A stretch of DNA of 64,000 nucleotides, taken from positions 62,001 through 126,000 of the forward strand of contig OMXJ01000003.1 in the NCBI GenBank assembly GCA_900315015.1, in the 5' to 3' direction. This DNA is from an uncultured Eubacteriales bacterium. GTDB lineage: Bacteria > Bacillota > Clostridia > Lachnospirales > Lachnospiraceae. Below, piece by piece: positions 17,279-27,385 of the stretch (the stretch's first letter is position 1; each line of letters begins with the position of its first letter). Below the pieces are notes generated by a model. The model was not told where the DNA came from, did not search any database, and saw only the letters and a list, made by a program, of their open reading frames with translations. The position numbers and the translations under genes are program-made.

Positions 17279-17309
17279 TTGGACTTTTAGGCTGAAGATG
17301 TGCTATAAT
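17279..17309 (+). promoter_or_regulatory. Extended -10 promoter of the M16 peptidase gene
   Basis: TATAAT at 17304-17309 is preceded by TG at 17301-17302. TTGGAC at 17279-17284 is a possible -35 at a long 19-nt spacing, which the extended -10 could offset. Confidence 0.65.
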
Positions 17310-17372
17310 AGGTATTTGTGGGATTGTGCCTACAAAACAGATTTTTAAATATGAAATTATGAGGAATTAGAC

Positions 17373-18767
17373 TTGGAATTATTTAAATTGACCAATGGAA
17401 TAGAAGTAATATTCGAAAAAATTCCATATGTACATACTTTATCGCTCGGAGTTTATGTGAAATCGGGTTCGGCTTATGAAAATAAGAAAAATAATGGTAT
17501 TTCGCATCTCATTGAGCATATGGTATTTAAAGGAACTAAAAAGCGCAGTGCAAGAGACATAGCAAAGCAGACGGCGCTGATAGGTGATGACATAAATGCC
17601 TATACAGAAAATGAATCGACGGTATTCTATGGAAATACTACCACGGAGAATTTTGAAGCTTTTGCTGAAATGTTCGCAGACATGATCATTAATTCGGCTT
17701 TCGAAGAAAAGAGCCTTGAAAAGGAAAAGAATATAGTCGAAAATGAAATAGATATGTATAATGATTCGCCGGACGACATTGTGCAGGAGCAGCTAGAGCT
17801 TAGCTGTTTTCCAGATGAGCCGGTAGGGTTTGCAGTATGCGGCAGCAAGGAAAATGTTGAAGCCTTTACAAGGGAAGAGGTATATGAAAGATATCTTGAG
17901 TATTATATTCCTGAAAATATGGTTATATCTATAGCCGGAAATCTTGAAATAGACAGGGTGAAGGAGGTTATAGAGAATAATTTTGGAGTTAAGGGCTTTT
18001 CTACAAGAAAGAGTATCAGAAGTGCCGAGCTGACTTCTCTAGAAATAAGAAATCAGCTTGTAAATAAGCTTAATACCCCTTATACTAAGAAGTATACAGG
18101 CAAAAAGAGCAAAAAGGTAAGATATGTACCAGCTTTCAAGGCAGTTCATAAGGATATAGAGCAGCTTCATATAAATGTCGCCTTTCCAGCTCTTGCATTA
18201 TACGATGAAAGACGATTTGCAATGGCAGTTCTTAATTCCTATCTTGGAGAGAGCAATAATTCATTATTATTCCAGAAGATCCGAGAAGATCTTGGACTTG
18301 CATATTCAGTAAGCTCGTATTCTAGCAATTACATGTTTACAGGTCTTATGCTGATAGATATGGCCGTAAATGCAGCTAATGCAGAAAATGCCTGTGAGGG
18401 CTTGTTCGAGCTTTTAAATGATGTGAAGGAAAAAGGGATTTCTGAGAGCGAGCTTTTGATCCATAAGGAGCAGCTTGTAACAGAGCTGATAATGGAGGAT
18501 GAGAGCATGTCGTATAAGATGGAGACAAATGGCTCGGCAGTCTTCTTTGGAAAGTATAAGGATGAAGGCGGAAATGATGATCCGCTAAGGTATATAGTAG
18601 AGCTTGATGAAAAGATAAGACGAGTTAGAGAGGTAAGCCTTAAAGAAGTAAATGAGTTATTGAAAAACTTCATTGACTTTAGTAAGATGAGTATGTGCAT
18701 AGTAGGCAATGGAGAAGAAATAGAATTTAATAAAATTGAAAAGGAATATTTAAAATGGCGTTCATAG
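17373..18767 (+). CDS. M16-family zinc metallopeptidase
   Basis: A 464-residue processing-peptidase-like protein of the M16 (pitrilysin) family, related to the YmxG/PqqL-type genes often found beside pnp in Firmicutes. The inverted zinc motif HLIEH is at residues 45-49, with the distal glutamate in VENEIDMYND about 75 residues later. The C-terminal M16 domain (about 265-450) includes DERRFAMAVLNSYLGES. The start is TTG at 17373 with GAGG 9-12 nt upstream. The reading frame overlaps uppP by 13 bp, implying translational coupling. The substrate is unknown. Confidence 0.9.
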   Translation: MELFKLTNGIEVIFEKIPYVHTLSLGVYVKSGSAYENKKNNGISHLIEHMVFKGTKKRSARDIAKQTALIGDDINAYTENESTVFYGNTTTENFEAFAEMFADMIINSAFEEKSLEKEKNIVENEIDMYNDSPDDIVQEQLELSCFPDEPVGFAVCGSKENVEAFTREEVYERYLEYYIPENMVISIAGNLEIDRVKEVIENNFGVKGFSTRKSIRSAELTSLEIRNQLVNKLNTPYTKKYTGKKSKKVRYVPAFKAVHKDIEQLHINVAFPALALYDERRFAMAVLNSYLGESNNSLLFQKIREDLGLAYSVSSYSSNYMFTGLMLIDMAVNAANAENACEGLFELLNDVKEKGISESELLIHKEQLVTELIMEDESMSYKMETNGSAVFFGKYKDEGGNDDPLRYIVELDEKIRRVREVSLKEVNELLKNFIDFSKMSMCIVGNGEEIEFNKIEKEYLKWRS

Positions 18768-19618
18768 AGGTGTTAAAGGCTATTATTCTTGGAATTATCG
18801 AGGGAATAACTGAGTGGCTTCCAGTTTCAAGTACTGGTCATATGCTGCTTGTAGATGAGTTCTTAAAGCTAGATGTTTCAGAGCAGTTCAGATCTTTGTT
18901 TATGGTTGTAATACAGCTTGGAGCAATATTAGCTGTAGTTGTAATTTACTGGAAAGAAATATGGCCTTTTGGAATCAAGGCAGCAGATGAATACGATCAT
19001 GCAGGCGGAAAGAGAATTTCAATCAGCAAAAGAAAGATAATCATGTGGCTTAAGATAATTGTTGCCTGTGTTCCTGCGGCAATTATAGGAATTTTGTTTG
19101 ATGAAAAGTTTGAAGAGCTTTTTTATCATCCGATTCCAATAGCCCTAGCTCTTATTGTAATAGGTGTTCTTTTCTTATTAATTACAGAACCTAAGGGAAA
19201 TAGAGAAGTAGTTAAAATATCTCAGCTTACCTATAAGGATGCAATAATAATTGGAATCTGGCAGCTTTTAGCAGCAATATTCCCTGGAACTTCAAGATCT
19301 GGTGCAACCATTATCGGAGCACTTCTTCTTGGAGTATCAAAGAAGATAGCAGCTGAATTTACCTTCTATTTAGCTATACCTGTAATGTTCGGAGCAAGCC
19401 TTCTTAAGATAGTAAAGTTCATAAAGGATGGCTTTAGTGCAACCGGAATAGAAATTACAATGCTTTTAGTTGGAATGGTAGTTGCATTTATTGTATCAGT
19501 AATTGTAATTAAGTTCCTTATGTCATTTATAAAGAAGCATAGCTTTAAGGCATTTGGTGTATATAGAATTATTCTTGGACTTATAATAATTGGTTACTTT
19601 GGATTTATCCATAAGTAA
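18755..19618 (+). CDS. uppP: Undecaprenyl-diphosphatase UppP (BacA)
   Basis: UppP dephosphorylates undecaprenyl diphosphate to recycle the lipid carrier for peptidoglycan synthesis and confers bacitracin tolerance. The 287-residue membrane protein has the two signature motifs: GIIEGITEWLPVSSTGH near residues 13-29 and PGTSRSGATI near 176-185. About eight hydrophobic segments are seen. The start lies inside the end of the M16 gene. Confidence 0.96.
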   Translation: MAFIEVLKAIILGIIEGITEWLPVSSTGHMLLVDEFLKLDVSEQFRSLFMVVIQLGAILAVVVIYWKEIWPFGIKAADEYDHAGGKRISISKRKIIMWLKIIVACVPAAIIGILFDEKFEELFYHPIPIALALIVIGVLFLLITEPKGNREVVKISQLTYKDAIIIGIWQLLAAIFPGTSRSGATIIGALLLGVSKKIAAEFTFYLAIPVMFGASLLKIVKFIKDGFSATGIEITMLLVGMVVAFIVSVIVIKFLMSFIKKHSFKAFGVYRIILGLIIIGYFGFIHK

Positions 19619-19663
19619 AAATGAAATGATAGAAATTATACTGATGAAGGAAATGGAGGAGCA

Positions 19664-22600
19664 ATGTCACAAGCGGGTTCACGTGATAATACGGCTAGAA
19701 AAAGAAGTACTGCTTCAAGCGGTAATACTGGAAGTGGACGTAAAAGCGCTGGCGGTATAGCTAGAAATAGGACTTCGGCATCGGGAGGAAAAAGTAGTGG
19801 CCAAGGAGCAGCAAGAAATTCAAAGAGCTCTAGCGGCAAGGGGAAAAGCAGTGCAAAGGGAAGTAATTCAAAGATTGCTGCAGCAAAAAGAGCAGCAAAT
19901 GAAAAGGAAGAATATGAGCAGCTTACCATAAAGGATGCATATGTAAAAAAGAAGAATTCAATGATAGATGAATTAATTGTTGGAGTGGTTCTTTTATTTT
20001 CAATCATATGTTTTCTTGGAGTAATAGACAAGGGAGGTATTGTAGGAAAATATCTTAAATATTTCCTCTTTGGAACCTTTGGAATATTTGGATATGTAGC
20101 GCCAATTCTCATACTCCTTGCTACAGTAGTGATTGTTTACATTGGAAAAGACATTCCGGTTGTAAAATCACTTCTTGGAGTACTTGTATTTGTAAATCTC
20201 CTTGCAATCATACAGCTTGCAGTTCATTATGACGAAAAGCTTCATTTTTATGAATATTACAAGTATTGCGGAGAAAATTTAAACGGCGGTGGATTCTTAG
20301 GAGCTCTTATACTTTCAATGCTTGCACCTTTATTCGGAAAGGCTGCTGCCATAGTAGTTGCAATAATAGTAATAATAATCTGTTTAGTGCTTATCACTGA
20401 AAAGGCGATTTTTAGAAGCATAAGCATCAGCAGCGGCAAGGCAGCAAAAAAGGAAGTAGAGCGCGCTGTTGAGCATCATAACGAGGTAGTTGCTAGAAAG
20501 CGTGAGATGCGCAGAAGACGCGAGATAGCGGAAAGAAAAAGCGGAAATTTCATGTATAAAATCACTTCCGAAGATATAGAAAGGGCAAAAGTAGAAGGAA
20601 GTGGAAATAATAAGGAATTTGTCGATTATCTAAAGAGCGGAGACAAGGAGCAGATAGCGGCAGCTAATGCTGCTAGAAAAAATAGAGGCATTGCAAATGC
20701 TGCAAATGTTGCAAATGCAGCAAATGCTAAAAATCCGGCAAGTGCAGCAAATGCTAAAAATGCAGCAAGTGCTAAAAATCCGGCAAGTGCGACAAGTGCA
20801 GTAAATGCCACAAATGCTAGAAAAGCCCAGACTGCAAATGTTAGTGATTCAGGCAAAAATGCAAGGAATGTTCGTCCTGCTGCGGCTTTAGAAAAAGAGA
20901 AGGATGATCTCTCAGACCTTAGTAATCTTACAATAACCGGCGATTATAAAAAGAGTTCGCCTGAAGATACTAAAAATATAAATCCAAAGGCTGCCTCAAG
21001 TTCTTCTATAGCTGATGATACCTTAAACATAAACGGAATCAATGAAAATGCTTATAATAAGGAAATTGACAATGCCGTATATGGAGATGAGGGATATAGA
21101 GGAATAAGACTTGAGACCGGAGAAGAAGATTTAAAGGAAAATGATAATTATGAAAGAATCTATCTTAACGGCCAGTCAGTTGAGAGCAGAGAATATGTAG
21201 ATGATTCAGAAGGTTATGATAATTCTTCTGAAACTGAATATACATATAATGGAAATTATGAGGATGATTCCGAATATGCTTCTGAATATGCTTCTGACTA
21301 TGATGAAGAAGCAAAGAATTATGAAGATTCAGACATAGAGGATAGCTCTATTGATAGAGATAGTGCTTCTGACTTTGAAGGTGAAGAGAATTTCGCAGGA
21401 AATGTAATGAGGTTTGGTGATTATGATAATCTGTCATCTTCAGATGAGAGTGATATGGGCAGTAGTGATATAGATGTAAATGCCTATGACAAAGAAGATT
21501 ATAATGAAGATAATTATAATGAAGAAGATTATAATGAAAATAGTTATAATGAAGCAGATTATGATACCGAAGCTTTAAATGCAGATAATCAAAATTTAGA
21601 CAATTTAGAAGCTAAATCTAATGCGGAAGATTATGGTAAAGATGATTTTGATGAAGAAAGCTTTAAAGATGAATATTCATCAGATATAAATACACCAGAT
21701 GACGATTATGAAGATGTATCTGGAATGGACAGATTTGCCCAGTACGAGGATGCAAATTCAGTATTAGCAGGCGATAGCGAAATGGCCTCACAGATCGATG
21801 AATTCAGTGATTCTGTTAAGGGACAGGGTGAAGCTGTACCAGGCAGTGTAACGACCTATAAGACAAATCCTAATGGTACACCTATTGGTAAAGTATCTCC
21901 GGGAGTTGTAGGCGCAGTAGCAGCAACAGGCGTAGCGGGAGCTGCAGGAGCGGCACCTGCCATAGGAGCTGCAGGAGCGGCAACTGTTTCAGGAGCAACC
22001 GGAGCACCAGGGCTTACAGCGGCAGGCGCTTCAATAGCAGCAATGGGAAGCATTCTTGATGATTCAGTAGAACCTGAAGAGGTTCCTATCGAGGTATTAG
22101 ATTACATAGTACCTCCACTCGATTTATTAGCAGAGCCTGTAAAGGGCAGAGGCGCTGATGAAGAGGAATTAAAGAGCACCGCAAAGCTGCTCCAGGATAC
22201 TTTAAAGAGCTTTGGCGTAAATGTAAAGGTGACTAATGTTAGCTGCGGACCTGCAGTAACAAGATACGAAATAATGCCGGAGCAGGGCGTTAAGGTATCA
22301 AGAATTACTGCACTTTCAGATGATATCAAGCTTAATCTTGCAGCAGCAGACATAAGAATAGAAGCACCTATTCCGGGCAAGCCGGCAGTAGGTATAGAGG
22401 TTCCTAACAAGGAAAACTCTCCTGTAATGCTAAGAGAGCTGATTGAAAATGAAGAATTTACAGGACATAAATCAAACATAGCCTTTGGTGTAGGTAAGGA
22501 CATTGGAGGAAAGGTGGTAATCGGTGATATAGCAAAGATGCCTCACCTTTTAATAGCGGGCTCTACCGGTTCAGGTAAATCAGTATGTATCAACTCCATT

Positions 22601-23599
22601 ATCATGAGCATAATCTATAAGGCAGATCCAAAGGACGTAAGAATGATTCTTATTGATCCTAAGGTAGTAGAACTTTCAATTTACAATCCTATGCCGCATC
22701 TTCTTATGCCGGTAGTAACTGATCCGAAGGAAGCGTCAGCAGCGCTTGCCTGGGCAGTAGCAGAAATGAATAATAGATATAAGAAGTTCGCAAAGGCAGG
22801 AGTCAGAGATTTAAAGGGCTTTAATCAGAAGGTTGAAAAGGGTGTTTTCGGTGATGATGAGCAAAGCAAGCTTAAAAATAAGATGCCTCATATTGTCATT
22901 ATCGTAGATGAGCTTGCCGACCTTATGATGGTAGCTCAAAAGGAAGTTGAGGATTCAATTCAGCATATTACACAGATGGCGCGTGCGGCAGGAATTCATC
23001 TTATCATAGCAACTCAGCGTCCATCAGTAAATGTAATTACTGGTGTAATTAAGGCAAATGTTCCATCAAGAATAGCCTTTGCAGTATCCTCACAGGTGGA
23101 TTCAAGAACCATCATAGACCAGGCAGGAGCTGAAAAGCTTCTTGGAAAGGGCGACATGCTTTTCTTCCCATCAGGAATACCAAAGCCGATAAGAGTACAG
23201 GGTGCTTTTGTTTCAGATGAGGAAGTTAATGCAGTAGTAGATTATCTTGAGGAATTTGACCAGGGAACGGCTATTGATTTAGCAGTTCAGGGTGAAATAC
23301 AAAGACTTGCATCAAGCTCTGATGAAGAAGAGGCAGATGCAGGAAAAGGCTCGAAGGGAGCATCATCTCAGTATGATGATTATTTCATCGAGGCAGGTAG
23401 ATTATTAATAGAGAAGAATAAGGCTTCTATAGGAATGCTGCAAAGAACGTTCTCGATAGGATTTAATAGAGCGGCAAGAATTATGGATCAGCTTACAGGC
23501 GTGGGTGTTGTTGGACCAGAAGAAGGAACAAAGCCAAGAAAGATCCTTATGAGTGCAGAACAGTTTGAGGCATTTGCGGCAGCAATTAGAAATCAGTAA
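19664..23599 (+). CDS. ftsK: DNA translocase FtsK/SpoIIIE with an extra-long linker
   Basis: FtsK pumps chromosomal DNA through the division septum. The 1311-residue protein has a basic Ser/Gly/Lys-rich N-terminus (1-80) and about four membrane segments (98-250). A low-complexity linker of roughly 500 residues follows, and the motor domain runs from about 800. The Walker A motif GSTGSGKS is near 967. [19 protein letters not shown] and the winged-helix gamma domain (about 1240-1305) are present. Family members are usually 750-950 residues. The linker has three zones: Asn/Ala/Lys repeats (about 340-390), an acidic Asp/Glu/Tyr/Asn zone (about 460-690) and an Ala/Gly zone (745-795). GGAGGA precedes the ATG. 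Confidence 0.95.
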   Translation: MSQAGSRDNTARKRSTASSGNTGSGRKSAGGIARNRTSASGGKSSGQGAARNSKSSSGKGKSSAKGSNSKIAAAKRAANEKEEYEQLTIKDAYVKKKNSMIDELIVGVVLLFSIICFLGVIDKGGIVGKYLKYFLFGTFGIFGYVAPILILLATVVIVYIGKDIPVVKSLLGVLVFVNLLAIIQLAVHYDEKLHFYEYYKYCGENLNGGGFLGALILSMLAPLFGKAAAIVVAIIVIIICLVLITEKAIFRSISISSGKAAKKEVERAVEHHNEVVARKREMRRRREIAERKSGNFMYKITSEDIERAKVEGSGNNKEFVDYLKSGDKEQIAAANAARKNRGIANAANVANAANAKNPASAANAKNAASAKNPASATSAVNATNARKAQTANVSDSGKNARNVRPAAALEKEKDDLSDLSNLTITGDYKKSSPEDTKNINPKAASSSSIADDTLNINGINENAYNKEIDNAVYGDEGYRGIRLETGEEDLKENDNYERIYLNGQSVESREYVDDSEGYDNSSETEYTYNGNYEDDSEYASEYASDYDEEAKNYEDSDIEDSSIDRDSASDFEGEENFAGNVMRFGDYDNLSSSDESDMGSSDIDVNAYDKEDYNEDNYNEEDYNENSYNEADYDTEALNADNQNLDNLEAKSNAEDYGKDDFDEESFKDEYSSDINTPDDDYEDVSGMDRFAQYEDANSVLAGDSEMASQIDEFSDSVKGQGEAVPGSVTTYKTNPNGTPIGKVSPGVVGAVAATGVAGAAGAAPAIGAAGAATVSGATGAPGLTAAGASIAAMGSILDDSVEPEEVPIEVLDYIVPPLDLLAEPVKGRGADEEELKSTAKLLQDTLKSFGVNVKVTNVSCGPAVTRYEIMPEQGVKVSRITALSDDIKLNLAAADIRIEAPIPGKPAVGIEVPNKENSPVMLRELIENEEFTGHKSNIAFGVGKDIGGKVVIGDIAKMPHLLIAGSTGSGKSVCINSIIMSIIYKADPKDVRMILIDPKVVELSIYNPMPHLLMPVVTDPKEASAALAWAVAEMNNRYKKFAKAGVRDLKGFNQKVEKGVFGDDEQSKLKNKMPHIVIIVDELADLMMVAQKEVEDSIQHITQMARAAGIHLIIATQRPSVNVITGVIKANVPSRIAFAVSSQVDSRTIIDQAGAEKLLGKGDMLFFPSGIPKPIRVQGAFVSDEEVNAVVDYLEEFDQGTAIDLAVQGEIQRLASSSDEEEADAGKGSKGASSQYDDYFIEAGRLLIEKNKASIGMLQRTFSIGFNRAARIMDQLTGVGVVGPEEGTKPRKILMSAEQFEAFAAAIRNQ

Positions 23600-23612
23600 G
23601 AGGAGAGAAGAT

Positions 23613-25283
23613 ATGAAGAGTGATATCGAAATCGCACAGGAGGCTGTGCTTTTGCCAATAGGAAAGGTAGCTGAGAAAATAGGTATCAGCGAAGATGACA
23701 TTGAGTACTACGGTAAATATAAGGCAAAGTTTACAAATGAGCTTATTGAAAAGACAAAGAATAATAAGGATGGTAAGCTCATCCTTGTAACTGCAATCAA
23801 TCCTACTCCAGCAGGAGAGGGAAAGACAACTGTAACTGTAGGTCTTGGAGAAGCCTTTGCAAGGCTTGACAAGAAGGTGCTTATTGCGCTTAGAGAGCCA
23901 TCACTTGGACCATGCTTTGGCGTAAAGGGCGGAGCAGCAGGCGGCGGCTATGCACAGGTGGTTCCTATGGAGGAACTCAACCTTCACTTTACAGGTGACT
24001 TCCATGCAATCACCTCTGCAAATAATCTTCTTGCAGCAATGCTTGATAATCACATTCAGCAGGGAAATGCTCTTAGAATCGATCCGAAGAGAATTGTATT
24101 AAAGAGATGCGAGGACATGAATGACAGAGCTCTGCGTAACATTGTAATCGGAATGGGCAAGAAGACTGATGGTGTTGTTAGAGAGGATCATTTCATAATT
24201 ACAGTAGCAACAGAGGTAATGGCAATACTCTGTCTTGCAACCGATCTCCGTGATTTAAAGGAGCGCCTTGCAAAGATTATTGTAGCTTATGACTATGATG
24301 GAAAGCCTATTACAGCAAAGGATTTAAAGGCTGTAGGAGCAATGGCTGCTCTTCTTAAGGATGCTATCAAACCAAATATCATTCAGACACTTGAGAATAC
24401 ACCTGCAATCGTACATGGCGGTCCATTTGCAAATATTGCTCATGGCTGCAACTCTGTAAGAGCAACAAAGACAGCTCTTAAGCTTGCTGACTATGTAATT
24501 ACCGAGGCTGGCTTTGGTGCAGACCTTGGCGCAGAGAAGTTCTTTGACATCAAGTGTCGTTTAGCAGGTCTTAATCCTGATGCATGCGTAATAGTAGCAA
24601 CAGTAAGAGCTCTTAAATATAACGGCGGAGTAGCAAAGGCAGACCTTGGAAAGGAGAATCTTGACGCATTAAAGAAGGGTATCGTAAATCTTGAAAAGCA
24701 TATTGAAAATGTACATAAGTACGGTGTTCCATGTATTGTTGCAATAAATCAGTTCGTCACAGACAGCGAAGCAGAGCTTAAGTTCATAGAGGACTTCTGT
24801 AGAGAGAATAAGGCAAGATTTGCCCTTACCAAGGTATGGGAAAAGGGCGGAGAAGGCGGAATCGAACTTGCAGAGCAGGTACTTGATGTACTTGAAAATG
24901 AAAAGAGTGATTTTAAGCCGATCTACCCGGATGAAATGGGCCTTAAGGAAAAAATCGAGACTGTAGCTAAGGAAATATACGGAGCAGATGGAGTAGACTA
25001 TGAACCAGCAGCTCTTAAGCAGCTTGATGACCTTACAAATCTTGGATTTGGAAATTACCCGGTATGTATGGCTAAGACTCAGTATTCACTTTCGGATGAT
25101 CCAAAGAAGCTCGGAAGACCTCAGGGCTTTAGAGTAACAGTAAGAGAAGCTTATGTATCAGCAGGCGCAGGCTTTGTTGTAGTAATGCTTGGCTCAATCA
25201 TTGCAATGCCAGGCCTTCCAAAGGTGCCAGCAGCAGAGAATATTGATGTTACAGATGATGGCAAGATAATAGGTCTCTTCTAA
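23613..25283 (+). CDS. fhs: Formate--tetrahydrofolate ligase
   Basis: Fhs makes 10-formyl-tetrahydrofolate from formate, THF and ATP, feeding one-carbon metabolism or the methyl branch of acetogenesis. The P-loop [17 protein letters not shown] is near residue 67. [18 protein letters not shown] and the [13 protein letters not shown] segment are typical. Length of 556 is the family norm. The ATG at 23613 has AGGAGAG upstream. An in-frame ATG at 23553 lies inside ftsK in another frame and is rejected. Confidence 0.97.
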   Translation: MKSDIEIAQEAVLLPIGKVAEKIGISEDDIEYYGKYKAKFTNELIEKTKNNKDGKLILVTAINPTPAGEGKTTVTVGLGEAFARLDKKVLIALREPSLGPCFGVKGGAAGGGYAQVVPMEELNLHFTGDFHAITSANNLLAAMLDNHIQQGNALRIDPKRIVLKRCEDMNDRALRNIVIGMGKKTDGVVREDHFIITVATEVMAILCLATDLRDLKERLAKIIVAYDYDGKPITAKDLKAVGAMAALLKDAIKPNIIQTLENTPAIVHGGPFANIAHGCNSVRATKTALKLADYVITEAGFGADLGAEKFFDIKCRLAGLNPDACVIVATVRALKYNGGVAKADLGKENLDALKKGIVNLEKHIENVHKYGVPCIVAINQFVTDSEAELKFIEDFCRENKARFALTKVWEKGGEGGIELAEQVLDVLENEKSDFKPIYPDEMGLKEKIETVAKEIYGADGVDYEPAALKQLDDLTNLGFGNYPVCMAKTQYSLSDDPKKLGRPQGFRVTVREAYVSAGAGFVVVMLGSIIAMPGLPKVPAAENIDVTDDGKIIGLF

Positions 25284-25312
25284 TAAGTCAGCATCAGAAT
25301 ATTGATGTTACA
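25237..25312 (+). repeat. Short duplication of the fhs 3' end
   Basis: The 17-mer AGAATATTGATGTTACA occurs at 25237-25253 inside fhs and again at 25296-25312, just after the fhs stop. This looks like a partial duplication of the gene end. Confidence 0.6.
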
Positions 25313-25381
25313 TATGAAGAGAAGTGGATGCTCTCTTTTGAAACATCAGGGCGAGCTGGTAAGCAGAATGTAAGATTAATA

Positions 25382-25511
25382 TGCAAAAGTAAAATACAAA
25401 AGCAAATTGCAAAAGTAAAATGCAAAAGTAAAATGCAAAAGTAAAATACAAAAGTAAAATGCAAAAGTAAAATGCAAAAGTAAAATGCAAAAGATAATTG
25501 CAAAAGCAAAA
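25382..25511 (+). repeat. 13-bp tandem repeat array downstream of fhs
   Basis: Ten consecutive 13-bp units of TGCAAAAGTAAAA or close variants run from 25382 to 25511. The period is not a multiple of three. No frame here looks like a gene. The 742-nt gap at 25284-26025 holds this array, a terminator, a hairpin-repeat array and the promoter and leader of the next gene. Confidence 0.92.
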
Positions 25512-25517
25512 ATACAT

Positions 25518-25565
25518 AAAAAGGGTCCAGAGAATAGATTAAAATTCTCTGGACCTTTAATTTTG
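25518..25565 (+). terminator. Intrinsic terminator of the fhs unit
   Basis: A perfect 12-bp stem (25524-25535 with 25544-25555) is followed by TTTAATTTT. It lies about 240 nt after the fhs stop, beyond the repeat array, so the array is probably transcribed. Confidence 0.85.
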
Positions 25566-25570
25566 GTTAA

Positions 25571-25638
25571 AAACACTACGTTTTTAAAAACACTACGTTT
25601 TTAAAAACACTACGTTTTTAAAAACACTACGTTTTTAA
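25571..25638 (+). repeat. Four tandem 17-bp units, each able to form a hairpin
   Basis: AAACACTACGTTTTTAA is repeated exactly at 25571, 25588, 25605 and 25622. Within each period AAAAAC can pair with GTTTTT around ACTAC. Confidence 0.9.
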
Positions 25639-25859
25639 CATAAACCTATGCGATTTTAATATGATTTTTTACGAAATAATACTTTTATTGTAAAAAGAAA
25701 AATGGATTAAAATTACTCAATTTGTAAAATTACACATTAGTAGAATGAAGACTACTACAGTAGAAAGAAAAGTTAATGTAATCAATGACTAATTATGTCA
25801 ATATTGCATAGTTTTGAAAAAAATAATGTTGCTTTTTTATACTTTTTTGTGCAAAAATG

Positions 25860-25888
25860 TTGACAAATAACGAAAGTGTTGCTATAAT
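25860..25888 (+). promoter_or_regulatory. Consensus SigA promoter of the NlpC/P60 gene
   Basis: TTGACA (25860-25865), 17 nt, TATAAT (25883-25888) with TG at 25880-25881 gives a perfect promoter with extended -10. The leader is about 130 nt long. The stretch between 25639 and 25859 shows no recognisable feature. Confidence 0.9.
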
Positions 25889-25987
25889 TCTATGTGGAAT
25901 TTAACATTTTTGTAATAACTGCGAAAATGAAAATTTAAAAAATATGGCCAGTATTTTTAAATTGATTCCCCAAAAATTATCTAAAAT

Positions 25988-26013
25988 GAAATCGGGATTC
26001 ATTCCTAGATTTC
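25988..26013 (+). promoter_or_regulatory. Hairpin directly before the NlpC/P60 ribosome site
   Basis: GAAATC (25988-25993) pairs with GATTTC (26008-26013) and GGGA with TCCT inside, around a 5-nt loop. The GGAGG site begins 4 nt later at 26017. It may shield the 5' side of the ribosome site or stabilise the mRNA. Confidence 0.5.
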
Positions 26014-26025
26014 TATGGAGGAAAC

Positions 26026-27156
26026 TTGAAGAAGAAAGCATTCGTAAAATCTGTATTATTTGCAGTAGCAGCACTTGCATGTGTTGCGATGCCTGAGAAG
26101 ACAGTAGAGGCAGCTTCAAAAAAGGGAGATTCATTACCACTTAGTGGTTTTTCATATATTTATCAGGAATACGAAAATGCAAAGGCAAAGAAGAATTCAG
26201 ATGAAGAAAGCACAACTCTTTTATCTACCCCAATAGTGGTTCCGGAAAATGCAGCAATAGCAAAGGTAGAGGAGTATTGCAACATCCGTTCAGCAGCTGG
26301 AACAAATAGCAGCATAGTAGGGATTTTTACAAAGAATTCAATGTGTGAGGTAATCGGAACATCAAACGGCTGGGCACATATTAAGTCAGGAAAAGTAGAC
26401 GGATATATCAAAACAGATTACTTATACATGGGAAGCGAAGGAAAGAAAAAGGCAGAAGATGTTGCAGAGCTTGTAGTTACACTCAATGCAGATGCAGTTA
26501 ATATCAGAAAAACACCAGATACCAGCACAAGATCAAACATAATCATGAAGGTATCAAAGGGCGAAAAGCTCAATGTTATAGAGTCAGGCGTTCTTTCAAA
26601 GAACGACAGTGCAGCTCAGGTATGGGTAAAGGTAGAAATCGACTCATCAGACTCAAGCTCATCAGCAAATTATGGTTATATTTCAAAGCAGTATGTAGAC
26701 CTTACATATAGCTGGAAGACAGCAACACCAGTAGATGAAATTGAATTCGATCCAAACTGCAAAACTACAGACATCCGTAGAGCAATCGTCACAGAGGCAA
26801 AGAAGCATATAGGTCTTAAGTATGTATGGGGAGGAAACAGCCTTACAACAGGAGCAGATTGCTCAGGCTTCGTACTTGCTTGTTATAGATCAGCTGGTCT
26901 TTCAACTTCAAAGATGGACAGAACTTCAGCAGGAATGGCAGCAGCAAGTCTTGGAAAGACAGTAAAGGCAGAAAATATTCAGCCGGGCGACCTTGTATTC
27001 TATGGAGATTCATCAGGACATGTAGACCATGTAGCAATGTATATCGGTGATGGTATGATCATCCACGAGAGCGGACATATAGTTGGCTGCAAGATTTCAG
27101 AGCTTAACTATAGAAAGGTATTAAAGATAAAGAATTATATTGATTATATCTACTAA
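26026..27156 (+). CDS. Secreted SH3-SH3-NlpC/P60 peptidoglycan hydrolase
   Basis: A 376-residue exported wall hydrolase, probably a gamma-D-glutamyl-diamino acid endopeptidase. A signal peptide (1-30, ending TVEAAS) is followed by two bacterial SH3 domains (about 78-130 and 145-225). The C-terminal NlpC/P60 domain has catalytic C279 in GADCSGFV, H335 in GHVDHVAMYIG and a third polar residue H347 in IHESGH. The start is TTG at 26026, with GGAGG 4 nt upstream. A consensus promoter suggests strong expression. Confidence 0.93.
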   Translation: MKKKAFVKSVLFAVAALACVAMPEKTVEAASKKGDSLPLSGFSYIYQEYENAKAKKNSDEESTTLLSTPIVVPENAAIAKVEEYCNIRSAAGTNSSIVGIFTKNSMCEVIGTSNGWAHIKSGKVDGYIKTDYLYMGSEGKKKAEDVAELVVTLNADAVNIRKTPDTSTRSNIIMKVSKGEKLNVIESGVLSKNDSAAQVWVKVEIDSSDSSSSANYGYISKQYVDLTYSWKTATPVDEIEFDPNCKTTDIRRAIVTEAKKHIGLKYVWGGNSLTTGADCSGFVLACYRSAGLSTSKMDRTSAGMAAASLGKTVKAENIQPGDLVFYGDSSGHVDHVAMYIGDGMIIHESGHIVGCKISELNYRKVLKIKNYIDYIY

Positions 27157-27186
27157 TTAAAATGATTCTTTTGTTATAATTTATAA

Positions 27187-27225
27187 AAACACCGAAGTGA
27201 GAAAGAAATTCACTTCGGTGTTTTT
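27187..27225 (+). terminator. Intrinsic terminator after the NlpC/P60 gene
   Basis: A 14-bp stem (27187-27200 with 27210-27223) ends in TTTTT. Confidence 0.93.
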
Positions 27226-27301
27226 GATTAGTGAGAATAGATAAAAAATGACCTTTTTATTATGGTTTATTAAATAAATTGCGAAAAATTTAGAAAAAGA
27301 C

Positions 27302-27330
27302 TTGAAAACTAAAGGAAAGATTAGTATAAT
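27302..27330 (+). promoter_or_regulatory. SigA-type promoter of the GTPase pair
   Basis: TTGAAA (27302-27307), 17 nt, TATAAT (27325-27330). No Zur, cobalamin or zinc-responsive element was recognised between here and the start codon. Confidence 0.78.
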
Positions 27331-27385
27331 ATAGGTTGTTGCAGTGCGTTTTAAATGTAATGAGAAGGGAAGTTAAAAAAAAGAA

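Noticed and set aside
25382-25511. CRISPR array
   Set aside because: Units are directly tandem with no unique spacers; no cas genes are nearby.
25294-25576. Three minus-strand open frames with Phe/Cys/Leu repeats
   Set aside because: They only read the 13-bp array, whose period lets the same repeat appear in all frames.
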